A stretch of 64,000 nt of DNA from Mesobacillus jeotgali (GTDB taxonomy: Bacteria > Bacillota > Bacilli > Bacillales > Cytobacillaceae): positions 1,548,501 through 1,612,500 of the forward strand of contig NZ_CP134494.1 of assembly GCF_031759225.1 (NCBI RefSeq). The letters are read 5' to 3'. Position 1 is the first letter of the stretch. The number at the start of each line of letters is the position of its first letter. Position numbers and translations under genes: made by a program. The notes beneath the pieces are model-generated. The model made no database searches and had not been told where the DNA came from. It was given only the letters and a program-made list of their open reading frames with translations. Positions 1 to 7,969 of the stretch are shown piece by piece.

Positions 1-1
1 C

Positions 2-709
2 GATTTGATGGCTCATATCACTTTTTATATGCACATGATCCAAATGGCAGTCCTATACCTTGTTGTTCCGCCTCTTTTGATTTTTGGCTTGCCAGACTGG
101 CTTTGGAGGTCATTCCTATCGCTTCCGGTAATTGACCCGCTGTTCCGCTTTTTCACAAAGCCGCTGATTGCCTTGATCATGTTCAATGGTATTTTCTCTA
201 TTTATCACATCCCGCTGATTTTTGACTTTGTAAAAACGGATATGTGGCTTCATGCTACCTATACATCGGTGTTATTTGTACTTGCGATGTTCATGTGGTG
301 GCCGCTCGTCAATAAATTGGAAGAGTATCAGACTTTATCAGGCGTTAAGAAAATGGGATACATCTTTGCTGACGGTGTACTAATCACACCAGCTTGCGCT
401 TTGATCATCTTTGCCGATACACCTATGTACGCAACTTTCTCCGATCCGAATGCATGGGGTGAAGCTTTGAAATTATGTGTACCCCCTACAATGCTATCGA
501 GCTTGGAACTCAGCGGTCCGGAAACCTTCAGTTCTATATCGCTGCTGCATGACCAGCAGCTTGGCGGAGTAATCATGAAGGTTATTCAGGAAATCGTATA
601 TGGTATTTTCCTGGGATATGCGTTCTTCCAATGGTTCCGTAATGAAGAAGATCGCCAGGCTGAACAGGACGCAATCAATCTTGCCAGCGCGCCTCAGCCG
701 GTCAAATAA
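2..709 (+). CDS. ctaG: CtaG, cytochrome c oxidase (caa3) assembly factor, 5' truncated
   Basis: The window opens inside this gene; 235 residues are visible and the N-terminus (roughly a fifth, judged by the usual length near 300 aa) lies upstream. The protein is a polytopic membrane protein of the CtaG_caa3 family, needed for assembly or copper insertion of caa3-type cytochrome oxidase. Visible are several hydrophobic helices, an early His/Met-rich helix (MAHITFYMHMIQM) and a later MFMWWP segment, as in this family, with a charged cytoplasmic tail. Its place directly before the DUF420 gene and the ylb block matches the end of the Bacillus cta operon. A strong terminator follows immediately. 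The identification is firm; the true start cannot be seen. Confidence 0.88.
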   Translation, partial: DLMAHITFYMHMIQMAVLYLVVPPLLIFGLPDWLWRSFLSLPVIDPLFRFFTKPLIALIMFNGIFSIYHIPLIFDFVKTDMWLHATYTSVLFVLAMFMWWPLVNKLEEYQTLSGVKKMGYIFADGVLITPACALIIFADTPMYATFSDPNAWGEALKLCVPPTMLSSLELSGPETFSSISLLHDQQLGGVIMKVIQEIVYGIFLGYAFFQWFRNEEDRQAEQDAINLASAPQPVK

Positions 710-719
710 TCTGAGTTTT

Positions 720-750
720 AAAAGCTTCCCACTGGGGAGCTTTTATTTTT
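720..750 (+). terminator. Rho-independent terminator of ctaG
   Basis: AAAAGCTTCCC and GGGAGCTTTT form a stem with a 4-nt loop, followed by a T-rich run. It lies 10 bases after the ctaG stop and closes the cta operon. Confidence 0.85.
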
Positions 751-859
751 ATTCACTGCGAGAAAATTTATCAGTAATATGCAATCAAATATTGAAAAAA
801 AGAGACAAGTCACCTACAATTAACCTTATGGAGAAATAATGATTGAGAGGTAAACATAC

Positions 860-1324
860 ATGTCTAACTTACCGATCCTGCCAACTATCAGCACGACATT
901 TATTGTTTTAAGTGCGATTACCGTGGCAATTGGCTGGGCCCAAATAAAACAAAGAAAGATTGATCAGCATCGCAAGACCATGACGCTTGCTGGGATATTC
1001 GCAATCATATTCTTTGTCATTTATGCATCAAGGACAATCTTCATCGGAAACACTTCCTTTGGAGGACCGGATGATATCAAGATTTATTACACACTGTTCT
1101 TGATTTTCCATATTACACTTGCGACTATTGGAGCGGTCCTTGGAATCATTTCACTTTACACGGGATATAAAAACAGGCTGGAGCGTCATCGAAAACTTGG
1201 ACCAGTGACCAGTGTTACCTGGTTTTTCACCGGAATTACGGGTGTAGCTGTTTATCTGTTGCTTTATGTGTTTTATAAAGGCGGAGAAACGACTTCAGTC
1301 ATCAAGGCCATACTTGGGACATAA
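860..1324 (+). CDS. ctaM: DUF420 membrane protein, CtaM/YozB-like oxidase maturation factor
   Basis: A 154-aa integral membrane protein with about four to five hydrophobic helices. It has the DUF420 pattern: a first helix, then an RKIDQHRKTM loop, and later a HITLATIGAVLG helix and an RLERHRKLGPVT loop. The conserved His residues in HRKT, FHI and RHRKLG are those expected of the family. In Staphylococcus aureus the DUF420 protein CtaM is required for function of an aa3 terminal oxidase; B. subtilis calls its homologue YozB. The RBS is GAGAGGTAAA before the ATG. Sitting next to ctaG supports a role in haem-copper oxidase maturation. It has its own terminator, so it is a separate unit. Function is inferred from family and context. 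Confidence 0.8.
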   Translation: MSNLPILPTISTTFIVLSAITVAIGWAQIKQRKIDQHRKTMTLAGIFAIIFFVIYASRTIFIGNTSFGGPDDIKIYYTLFLIFHITLATIGAVLGIISLYTGYKNRLERHRKLGPVTSVTWFFTGITGVAVYLLLYVFYKGGETTSVIKAILGT

Positions 1325-1332
1325 CAGGCTTT

Positions 1333-1372
1333 AAAAACATTGCTGATAGCAATGTTTTTTTTATTTTTTTTA
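1333..1372 (+). terminator. Terminator after the DUF420 gene
   Basis: AAAAACATTGCT and AGCAATGTTTTT form a perfect stem around a 3-nt loop, followed by a long T-rich tract. Confidence 0.85.
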
Positions 1373-1431
1373 GAAGGTTTTCCACTTGCAGCAGGCGAAT
1401 CTATTAGGGTGATTAAAAGGGGGCGATTCAC

Positions 1432-2610
1432 CTGGAAATTAAAGTTTTATCCGAAAAACATTATATGGAGTCAATGAAATTATCAATGTATGCTTTTCAG
1501 TATAAGGTACCGGAAAATGATATTCCAAAACGGTTGGAAACGCTAAAGAAACATCACTTGCTTGGAATCTTTGAGGGAGAAGAGCTGGCGTCCAAATTGC
1601 ATGTTCTTTCTTTGAAGGTGAGGCTCGGCCAGATTGAATGGAAAATGGGCGGAATTGCTGGAGTAGCCACCTATCCTGAGCACAGGCGTAAAGGGCATGT
1701 GAACGCTCTGATGAAAAGGGCATTGAAAGATATGGACCAAGACGGAAACGTTGTTTCATTCCTTCATCCATTCCAGATTGACTTCTATAGAAGATTTGGC
1801 TGGGAGATTATCTCAGACAATAGAAAGGTCATAATTGAGAAGTTGGACCTTAAGCCGGTAGATGCTCAAATGGGCATTATTAAGCGTCATACAGAGGAAA
1901 GACACTCAACTGATATTGAGAAGGTGTATGAACGCTATGCAGAAATGCATAGCGCGATGCTTATAAGGGATACGGAATGGTGGAGTAAGAGCATATATGG
2001 AGAACAAACAGCTGCTGTTTATTATGATTCTGAAAATGAAGCGGCAGGATACCTGTTATACGAGATTAAAGACAATGTAATGAAAGTTGAGGAATATGTT
2101 TCTTTAACTCATGAAGCGAGAAAAGCACTATGGAATTTCATTTGCCAGCATGATTCTATGGTAGAACGTGTAGAGGTGCTGACATCCATCCACGATCCTT
2201 TCCCGTATTTTTTGAAGGAGCCTAAGCTCAAGACTGAAATTTATCCATATTTCATGGGTCGCATCGTGAATGCTGAAAAAGCATTATCGACATATCCCTT
2301 CAGCAACAGGAATGCAGGGGAGAATATCTTCATTCATCTGGATGACGCTGCAGCTTTATGGAATGAAGGGACCTATATAATAGGGCAGGACGGGGTTAAA
2401 TTTCACCCTGTCAAAGAGGGAGGAACTTGTGTAACAGCTCCGAAGCGGGGACTGCACATGAACATCAACACCCTGACTGCTTTGTTATTCGGCTATAAAC
2501 GTCCACTTGAATTATATGAATTAGAACTGCTAAAGGGAAACATAGATGAAGTAAATGTGCTCGAGCAGATAATACCGGCATTCAAGCCATTCTTCTATGA
2601 CTTTTTCTAA
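1432..2610 (+). CDS. GNAT acetyltransferase, Eis-like two-domain type
   Basis: About 392 aa. The N-terminal half carries a GNAT acetyl-CoA-binding motif (GIAGVATYPEHRRKGHVNALM, residues about 74-94), followed by FLHPFQIDFYRRFGWE. This matches Eis-type proteins, which have a second GNAT-like domain and a C-terminal SCP2-like domain; here the end runs LLFGYKRPLELYELELL. Eis relatives acetylate amines, including aminoglycosides in mycobacteria; the substrate here is unknown. The first ATG (1465) has no ribosome-binding site. An in-frame CTG at 1432 stands 8 bases after AAAAGGGGG and adds LEIKVLSEKHY, which restores the expected first beta strand, so I choose CTG. It is a single gene closed by a bidirectional terminator. 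Confidence 0.8.
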   Translation: MEIKVLSEKHYMESMKLSMYAFQYKVPENDIPKRLETLKKHHLLGIFEGEELASKLHVLSLKVRLGQIEWKMGGIAGVATYPEHRRKGHVNALMKRALKDMDQDGNVVSFLHPFQIDFYRRFGWEIISDNRKVIIEKLDLKPVDAQMGIIKRHTEERHSTDIEKVYERYAEMHSAMLIRDTEWWSKSIYGEQTAAVYYDSENEAAGYLLYEIKDNVMKVEEYVSLTHEARKALWNFICQHDSMVERVEVLTSIHDPFPYFLKEPKLKTEIYPYFMGRIVNAEKALSTYPFSNRNAGENIFIHLDDAAALWNEGTYIIGQDGVKFHPVKEGGTCVTAPKRGLHMNINTLTALLFGYKRPLELYELELLKGNIDEVNVLEQIIPAFKPFFYDFF

Positions 2611-2624
2611 ATCCATAGAAATAC

Positions 2625-2660
2625 AAAAAACCCCGGGTGTCAAGCCACACGGGGTTTTTT
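2625..2660. terminator. Bidirectional terminator between convergent genes
   Basis: AAAAAACCCCG(g)GTGT pairs with CACACGGGGTTTTTT. A-tract and T-tract flank the stem on opposite sides, so it can serve both the acetyltransferase (+) and the AI-2E-family gene (-). Confidence 0.85.
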
Positions 2661-2665
2661 CGTCC

Positions 2666-3724
2666 TTAAATCTTGAATTTGAGTTTGATGATGCCAGCTT
2701 CTTTTGCTGAATTGAATCCAATCAGGAGCAATGGCCCGATGACGAAACCCATGAAACCGAATAGCTTCAGGCCAAGATACATGGCGATCAGGGTGGACAG
2801 TGGAGAAAGGCCGATATGGCTGCCCATCACTTTAGGCTCTACTGTTCGCCTGATAATCAGCAAAATGACTGCGAGCACAGCCAGTTGGGTTCCAAGCGCG
2901 ATATTGCCTGTGGCCAGGTGGAAGATGGACCATGGCGCCAGGATGACGATTGAGCCAATCAACGGGATAAAATCTATCAGCCAGATTATCGCCGACATTA
3001 CAATGGCATATTCAGGTGTGATGAAAAGCAGTCCAATCAGCGCAACGATAAAAATAATCACGCTAACAAGAAATTGTGCCTTCAAAAATCCAAATACAAC
3101 ATAAGAAAGCCGTGAAGTCATGAAATGGACTTTGTCTGCAGTTCGTTCTGTCAAATGGCTGTAAACACCCTGCCTTAAAGATGGCAGTTCCAGCAAGAAA
3201 AGGAACAGTGCAATCAAATAGACCAGGAAGCTGATCAGGAAATTTGGGATGTAGGTCAGCAATGCCTTCAGATTATCTATATTGATAAAAGCAATCATGT
3301 CATTCTTGAGTTTATTGAGGAAGTCTTCAGCCCGGTTGCTGATTTCGGTAACCACTTCCCTTGGAAGATCATTGGCCGCTTCAACAAAACTATTTTCGGC
3401 CTTATACCAGGCATTTGTGATTTCATTTATATAGACTGGAGTATTATCTATCAAGTCAATTGCCTCGGTGACTGCCGTGGTAGTCAGGAAATAGCCAGCG
3501 ACCACAATGAGCAATACGAACAGGAGGAAGATTGTCAAGACTGCCAGGCGCCGCCCGCTTTTGAATTTTTTCTGGAAGTATAAGACTGCAGGCTCAAGAA
3601 AAAGGGCAGTGATCAAAGCTGCAATTAGCGGGATGGATACCGGCAGGATAATGTAGAGAATAGCTGCAACTAAGATGGTGATTAATGCAATAATGATCGT
3701 GCGTTTAGTGAAAATACCGGACAA
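2666..3724 (-). CDS. AI-2E family transporter (YtvI/PerM-like)
   Basis: A polytopic membrane protein of 352 aa with an N-terminal pair of helices, a soluble segment of about 110 residues with amphipathic helices, and a C-terminal block of helices. The family signature is in the last third: IDFIPLIGSIVILAPWSIF and a later EPKVMGSHIGLSP. This is the AI-2E/PerM fold, whose members include YtvI and YueF in Bacillus; exported substrates vary and are mostly unknown. The reading frame is open to 3787, but a TTG at 3724 is preceded by AGAAAGGAGT at ideal spacing, so I take that start. A 7-bp hairpin sits just upstream of this RBS. The gene stands alone on the minus strand. Confidence 0.8.
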   Translation of the reverse strand: MSGIFTKRTIIIALITILVAAILYIILPVSIPLIAALITALFLEPAVLYFQKKFKSGRRLAVLTIFLLFVLLIVVAGYFLTTTAVTEAIDLIDNTPVYINEITNAWYKAENSFVEAANDLPREVVTEISNRAEDFLNKLKNDMIAFINIDNLKALLTYIPNFLISFLVYLIALFLFLLELPSLRQGVYSHLTERTADKVHFMTSRLSYVVFGFLKAQFLVSVIIFIVALIGLLFITPEYAIVMSAIIWLIDFIPLIGSIVILAPWSIFHLATGNIALGTQLAVLAVILLIIRRTVEPKVMGSHIGLSPLSTLIAMYLGLKLFGFMGFVIGPLLLIGFNSAKEAGIIKLKFKI

Positions 3725-3738
3725 GTGAAACTCCTTTC

Positions 3739-3757
3739 TATACTCCTGAAGAGTATA
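3739..3757 (-). promoter_or_regulatory. Short inverted repeat in the 5' leader of the AI-2E-family gene
   Basis: TATACTC and GAGTATA are exact inverted halves around a 5-base loop. They lie about 5 bases upstream of the Shine-Dalgarno sequence. It could be a small operator or an RNA hairpin; the sequence does not say which. Confidence 0.3.
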
Positions 3758-4007
3758 TACCTCTAAAAAGCATTGTATTAAGGGCAATTAAGCCTGAAAT
3801 GTCAAAAAGCGCAAAAAATTCCTTAACAATTAAATTATAGTACGCATTTAATATAAGAAACAACAAAAATCCGCTTTTATCCATGTCTTTTTGTAAACTT
3901 TGTTGATTTTAAAAACAGAAGGGTCCTTTAAATGAAGATTTGAAAGTTAATATCACTATGTATGCCGTTGAAAATCAGGTTCCGCAACCTTATAGAGGGG
4001 TGAGGAA

Positions 4008-4364
4008 ATGAAGGAGTCAAGAAAAATCATGCCTCTGCAATATAGAGAGGTATGCCGTGCGGTCTGTGCGATTGTCCATGCCAATATAAATGACAGCTCT
4101 TTTTTTCACCAGTCTAAGGTAAAGGCCAGAATTTCTCGATTACGAAGAAACTCATTCGCTGATAATGGGGTCATTGTTGATCTTGAACAGGGTATCGTGA
4201 AAATTAAAGTATATGTTGAGACTATGGCAGGGGAATACTCGATTCTTCTTTCTGCAATGGAGCTTCAGAAAAACATAGAAGAGGAGATCGTGCTGCTAAC
4301 TTCTATTATACCGAAGACGATTGATATATTCATTACGGGATTGAATGTAAAAAAGACGCAATGA
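4008..4364 (+). CDS. Small Asp23/Gls24-like protein
   Basis: A 118-aa soluble protein with no signal peptide or membrane segment. From about residue 52 to the end (GVIVDLEQGIVKIKVYVET through IDIFITGLNV) it reads like an Asp23/Gls24 (DUF322) domain: a beta strand with VDL, a central helix ending in ELQKNIEEEI, and a last strand with the V-I-xI-xITGL pattern. The first 50 residues are basic and helical (CRAVCAIVHANIND, RISRLRRNSF). Asp23 proteins are membrane-associated envelope-stress factors in staphylococci; in Bacillus the family has diverse roles. The RBS GGGGTGAGGAA supports the ATG. The call is based on pattern similarity only, so it is moderate. Confidence 0.5.
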   Translation: MKESRKIMPLQYREVCRAVCAIVHANINDSSFFHQSKVKARISRLRRNSFADNGVIVDLEQGIVKIKVYVETMAGEYSILLSAMELQKNIEEEIVLLTSIIPKTIDIFITGLNVKKTQ

Positions 4365-4376
4365 TTGCGTCTTTTT
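4349..4376. terminator. Bidirectional terminator
   Basis: AAAAAGACGCAAT and ATTGCGTCTTTTT form a near-perfect palindrome between two convergent genes, with A and T tracts on each side. Confidence 0.85.
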
Positions 4377-4385
4377 CCATTGGAT

Positions 4386-4745
4386 TTAAATTGCGAATGT
4401 TTCTACTTCAGCTTTTACATCTTTTAAAAGATTTTCGCACTGGCTGACAAGTGCTTTCGGGAATTGCTCACCTTCGCCATACTCAACGCCATGCGGATAA
4501 TAATGTTTTCCTAGCAAAGGAGTCATCAGTTGGATGATCGCTTTATGTGCCCCGACATCTCCCTCGTGGACATAGCCCTGGACACGCAGATAAAACGTCC
4601 CTTCCTTTACCACTAGCTTTTTGTCATAGGTTACTCTCTCATAGTCCCATTGTCCTTCACGTACAAGACCGTGCTCTAACATAACCTCGTCAAGACGGTT
4701 CAAGTCCGCTTTCAGGTTTTCAATACCTGTATTTTCGAATTTCAT
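4386..4745 (-). CDS. ylbA: YugN-like family protein YlbA
   Basis: 119 aa, soluble, no recognised catalytic motif. It has the YugN-like layout: an N-terminal helix pair (LKADLNRLDEVMLEHGLV), the GQWDYERVTYDKK strand region, and a central VQGYVHEGDVGAHKAIIQLMTPLLGKHYYPHGVEY block. Size, strand and position between ctaG and ylbB match ylbA of B. subtilis, whose function is unknown. The RBS AGGAGGG is 6 bases before the ATG. A bidirectional terminator is shared with the gene at 4008. Family placement is fairly secure; the symbol rests on position. Confidence 0.65.
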   Translation of the reverse strand: MKFENTGIENLKADLNRLDEVMLEHGLVREGQWDYERVTYDKKLVVKEGTFYLRVQGYVHEGDVGAHKAIIQLMTPLLGKHYYPHGVEYGEGEQFPKALVSQCENLLKDVKAEVETFAI

Positions 4746-4986
4746 CCTTTTCCCTCCTAAAACACACTGCAGTAATATCGCCTAAAATAGATTATATCTC
4801 AAATTTAATAATAGTAAAAATATGATTAAGTTGCAATGAATATAAAAGTGAAATTCTTAGCTTTCCGTTCTGTTAGCAAAGGCAACATACAAGCAAATAA
4901 GATTTATGCAATTTAGGGCATAATTAGCATCATACAGGCTAACCTAACAGTGAGAATAAGCTTTGATTCATAAGGAGGAAAAGAAA

Positions 4987-5415
4987 GTGCGTAAAATTCG
5001 TGAAATCATGACTAGCGATGTAGAAACCTGTACTTTGCTGGATAATGTATTCGAAGTGGCAGTCAAAATGAAAGAATGGAATGTTGGAGCCATTCCCATT
5101 GTAGACGAGGATAAGCTCGTGGGCATGATCACCGACAGAGATATAGTCATTAGAGGGATAGCAGAAAAACATCCGCCTTCTTCAAAGGTTGAAAGCGTCA
5201 TGAGTGACCATCTCGTTACAGCCACACCGGATATGACAACTAAAGAAGCAACAAAACTTATGGCGGAACACCAAATAAGAAGGCTTCCAGTAGTCGAAGG
5301 CGATAAATTAGTAGGGATCGTAGCGTTAGGTGATTTTGCCGTAGATGAAATGACAGACGAACAAGCTCAGCATGCCCTAACAGAAATATCAGAGCCAGGT
5401 AATCATATGCAATAA
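4987..5415 (+). CDS. ylbB: Tandem CBS-domain protein YlbB
   Basis: 142 aa made of two CBS domains. The first runs from IMTSDVETCTLLDNVFEVAVKM to VGMITDRDIVIRG, the second from VMSDHLVTATPDMTTKEATKLM to VGIVALGDFAVDE. Each ends in the usual D-(K)-LVG(M/I)-(I/V)-(T/A)-x-(R/G)D signature. CBS pairs bind adenosine nucleotides and act as sensors; no effector domain is present, so the partner is unknown. The reading frame extends to an ATG at 4963, but that would place the AAGGAGG ribosome-binding site inside the gene. The GTG at 4987, 8 bases after AAGGAGG, is the clear start. Single-gene unit with its own terminator, as B. subtilis ylbB. Confidence 0.82.
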   Translation: MRKIREIMTSDVETCTLLDNVFEVAVKMKEWNVGAIPIVDEDKLVGMITDRDIVIRGIAEKHPPSSKVESVMSDHLVTATPDMTTKEATKLMAEHQIRRLPVVEGDKLVGIVALGDFAVDEMTDEQAQHALTEISEPGNHMQ

Positions 5416-5419
5416 TTTA

Positions 5420-5446
5420 AGGCACTCATCTTGGGTGCTTTTTTTC
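5420..5446 (+). terminator. Terminator of ylbB
   Basis: GCACTC and GGGTGC (with one G-U pair) form a short stem followed by seven T residues. Confidence 0.7.
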
Positions 5447-5726
5447 ATTAAAAAGCCTTGTAATCCAATCTTCCTCTAAAAAATTGTTGTTTGATTTTAC
5501 ATTGAATGAACGGTATGTTAAAAGTAGGGTAACCCGGGACAAGTGAATAAAAGTGTCAATCATGTTAAAGCAGATCTTTTTTTTGGAGTGCAATGGAACA
5601 CTTCTATTAAAAAGAACATTATAAATGATATAATAATTTCAAAAAACATTCATATAGTGAAAGAGAGAGAGTCGTGTCTTTTGACTCACATAAGTAGCTG
5701 GCGATTGTCAAAAAGGGGGGATCTAC

Positions 5727-6806
5727 CTGCGAACTATTGTAAGGATATTAATATTTGCTGCAATTTTTTTACTTATAGGTTTATACATGGGGTATAACAA
5801 AGAAGATAATGATGGATTGGTAATCGAACAGAATTCGACTCCTAAAGTGGATGAATCCCTCGAAAAGGACATAAGTGAACAAAGTCTCAGTGAGGGCATT
5901 GAGCAGCCATCACAAGGTGTTGCTTCCTTAATGGGAAAGGATATTGACTCTCTTAAGGCGGCTTTAGGCGAACCGTCCCGGGTCGACCTTTCAGCCTATG
6001 GATTCCATTGGTGGATTTTCAACAAACAACCTGACCAGTATATCCAGGCTGGTGTTTTTAATGGGAAGGTCGTGACAGCTTTTGGCATTGGATCTTCTGT
6101 TAATGTTCAGCCATTTAAGATTGGCCAGCATATTGAAGAGATTTTCTCTATGAACGTTATTGAGCCTGATGTAACATTTGAATATAACGGAAGCTCCTAT
6201 AAGTTCGAACTTTCCGAGCAGGATATGAACACCCGTCCTATTATAAAAATGGGAGAGTACTTTGTACAGCTCTACATTGATAAATTCACGAGTTCTGTCT
6301 CGAGCATCAGGTATATGGACAAGGAAACGATCGTAAAGCAGCGGCCATATGAAATGGTCTACAGGGGAAGTTTGATAGAACCGCCTGTGCTATCGGAAGG
6401 TGATTGGGTCAGGATTGAAGCCGGTCTTGAAAAACAGATCCTGGATATTACGAATGCAATCAGGATTCGGCATGAGCTTCCATCCCTTGAATGGCATGAA
6501 AAGACAGCAGAAGTCGCCTATGCCCATAGCAAGGATATGGCCATTGAAGATTACTTCTCACACGAGTCGGACAAGTACGGGGACTTATCTGAAAGGCTGA
6601 AAGCAGCAGAGATTTTGTATCAGTTGGCCGGGGAAAACATTGCTGCTAACTATACAGATGGACCAGCCGTTGTCGAAGGCTGGCTGAATAGCGAATCCCA
6701 TCGTGAGGCCTTATTGAACGAAGAATTTACGCATCTTGGCGTAGGGGTGTATCAAAGGCATTATACCCAGAACTTTTTGAAAATGTGGGAAGAACCACAA
6801 CAGTAA
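5727..6806 (+). CDS. ylbC: YlbC, membrane-anchored CAP-domain protein, CTG start
   Basis: 359 aa. An N-terminal hydrophobic segment (IVRILIFAAIFLLIGLYMG) acts as signal or anchor. Residues about 60-200 are a CAP-associated N-terminal domain (MGKDIDSLKAALGEPSR, HWWIFN). The C-terminal 140 residues are a CAP/SCP domain with the markers HSKDMAIEDYFSHES, GENIA and SESHREALLNEEFTHLGVGV. It is therefore an extracytoplasmic protein of unknown activity. The first ATG (5787) would remove the membrane segment and has no RBS. The CTG at 5727, 6 bases after AAAAGGGGGG, gives the complete N-terminus and is the only in-frame candidate. Single unit, ending at a terminator shared with the minus-strand gene beyond. 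Confidence 0.83.
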   Translation: MRTIVRILIFAAIFLLIGLYMGYNKEDNDGLVIEQNSTPKVDESLEKDISEQSLSEGIEQPSQGVASLMGKDIDSLKAALGEPSRVDLSAYGFHWWIFNKQPDQYIQAGVFNGKVVTAFGIGSSVNVQPFKIGQHIEEIFSMNVIEPDVTFEYNGSSYKFELSEQDMNTRPIIKMGEYFVQLYIDKFTSSVSSIRYMDKETIVKQRPYEMVYRGSLIEPPVLSEGDWVRIEAGLEKQILDITNAIRIRHELPSLEWHEKTAEVAYAHSKDMAIEDYFSHESDKYGDLSERLKAAEILYQLAGENIAANYTDGPAVVEGWLNSESHREALLNEEFTHLGVGVYQRHYTQNFLKMWEEPQQ

Positions 6807-6839
6807 TTGCTATTTTACATTCATCCAATAAGAACAGCA

Positions 6840-6877
6840 AAGGAGCATGCACCAAAAAGGTCATGCTCCTTCGTTTT
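6840..6877. terminator. Bidirectional terminator, ylbC / convergent gene
   Basis: AAGGAGCATG and CATGCTCCTT pair around a 12-base loop. The right arm overlaps the stop codon of the minus-strand gene. Confidence 0.75.
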
Positions 6878-7226
6878 GCTTGATTGTTCTATTGACTGAG
6901 AAGAAACCTTGCTTCCAGTTACCGTAAAGATGGACCATTTCGCCTTCTGTATAAAGGGGAGGAACTGCGCCTTTCCTTAATGGTGTCACTTTTTTTACGG
7001 TCAATTCCTTTGAACCAGTGTTGATTCTCAATACGGTTATATGGTTATAGCGATGATAATAAAATCGCTCTTTATATTCCGTTACCTCAATGATTTTACC
7101 GCTTACGATCGCTTCCTCAGGAATGTTTTCTAGTTGGAGCCATTCCTGGAAATTCGCCTGCATTTCTTTCTTCGTCAACCAGTAAAAATAGGCAAGGACG
7201 ATCGGAATCGCTATTGCTGTAACCAT
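6861..7226 (-). CDS. Hypothetical membrane-anchored protein
   Basis: I do not recognise this gene. It encodes 121 aa with one N-terminal hydrophobic helix (MVTAIAIPIVLAYFYWLTKK) and then a soluble, beta-rich domain with many aromatic and charged residues (RFYYHRYNHITVLRINTG, GEMVHLYGNWKQGFFSVNRTI). The pattern suggests a small OB-like or SH3-like fold facing one side of the membrane, but this is a guess from strand pattern alone. The RBS AAGGTGG stands before the ATG. It begins 11 bases after the stop of the PaaI-like thioesterase gene on the same strand, so the two form an operon. Confidence 0.6.
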   Translation of the reverse strand: MVTAIAIPIVLAYFYWLTKKEMQANFQEWLQLENIPEEAIVSGKIIEVTEYKERFYYHRYNHITVLRINTGSKELTVKKVTPLRKGAVPPLYTEGEMVHLYGNWKQGFFSVNRTIKQNEGA

Positions 7227-7237
7227 TATTGACCACC

Positions 7238-7729
7238 TTATTTATGCTGTTTTTTTACAACGAAAAAGCTGCCGGATGAATGAGCGATTTTTTTGCCATC
7301 CGATCTGAATACATCAGCTTCCAGGACAACGGTGCTTCGGCCTTGATGGATCAGGGTGGCTTTACAATGGAGATTGTCGCCTATCCCTGGTGCCAGGTAA
7401 TGAATGTTTATTTGTGACGTGACAGCTGCGTAACCCTCTGGGAGCAGTTTATTTGCTAATGTGCCCATCGCCGTGTCGAGGACCGTAGCAGTGAAACCGC
7501 CATGAACAATCCCGAGCGTATTGTCGAGCACATTTGTAATGGGTATATCAATTTCGCAAGTTTCATGATCAAGTCTCCTATCCATATGCAGAAGGCCGTC
7601 AATATACGTGCTGTTTTTTCCGCTTAGTTTATTTTTAACCCCTGACAGCACTGTTTTAAGTGCTTCAAGTTCTTGTTCTCCCGATAACGAGATGCATTCG
7701 TCTAAAAGCTGTTGCAATTCCTTTTCCAC
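7238..7729 (-). CDS. PaaI-family hotdog-fold thioesterase
   Basis: 163 aa. The hotdog fold is seen in IPITNVLDNTLGIVHGGFTATVLDTAMGTLAN, where HGG and the following Asp are the motif and likely catalytic residues of PaaI-type acyl-CoA thioesterases. It continues with VTSQINIHYLAPGIGDNLHCKATLIHQGRSTVVLEADVF. Such enzymes hydrolyse acyl-CoA thioesters; the natural substrate cannot be told. The open frame reaches an ATG at 7774 with no RBS; the GTG at 7729 follows AGAAAGAGGT at proper spacing and is preferred. It is co-transcribed with the small membrane-protein gene that begins 11 bases downstream. Confidence 0.8.
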   Translation of the reverse strand: MEKELQQLLDECISLSGEQELEALKTVLSGVKNKLSGKNSTYIDGLLHMDRRLDHETCEIDIPITNVLDNTLGIVHGGFTATVLDTAMGTLANKLLPEGYAAVTSQINIHYLAPGIGDNLHCKATLIHQGRSTVVLEADVFRSDGKKIAHSSGSFFVVKKQHK

Positions 7730-7908
7730 GATATTAATACCTCTTTCTGAATGGTCCTGATTCTTTAATTTCATATCAATAATATTATTTTGAAAAAGCC
7801 ATCTTATTAATCTGTGTTTTATTTTAACACTTTAAAAAACTTAGATGAAGTTTAAAAGCATATAGTGGATGAAAAGTGGTTAATTCAATTGACATGAAGC
7901 AACGATTC

Positions 7909-7935
7909 ACCAAAAATGATGGTTTTCATATGCTA
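7909..7935 (+). promoter_or_regulatory. Possible sigma-K/sigma-E type promoter of ylbD
   Basis: CATATGCTA fits the CATANNNTA -10 pattern shared by mother-cell sigma factors, with an ACC triplet 15 bases upstream like the weak sigma-K -35. It lies about 35 bases before ylbD, which encodes a coat protein. Motifs this short occur by chance, so confidence is low. Confidence 0.35.
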
Positions 7936-7969
7936 TTATAGGCATTTGTTACACTGTGAGGTGAAAGCT

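Noticed and set aside
5543..5797. 84-codon frame upstream of ylbC
   Set aside because: It overlaps the real ylbC start in another frame, lacks an RBS and has an implausible composition.
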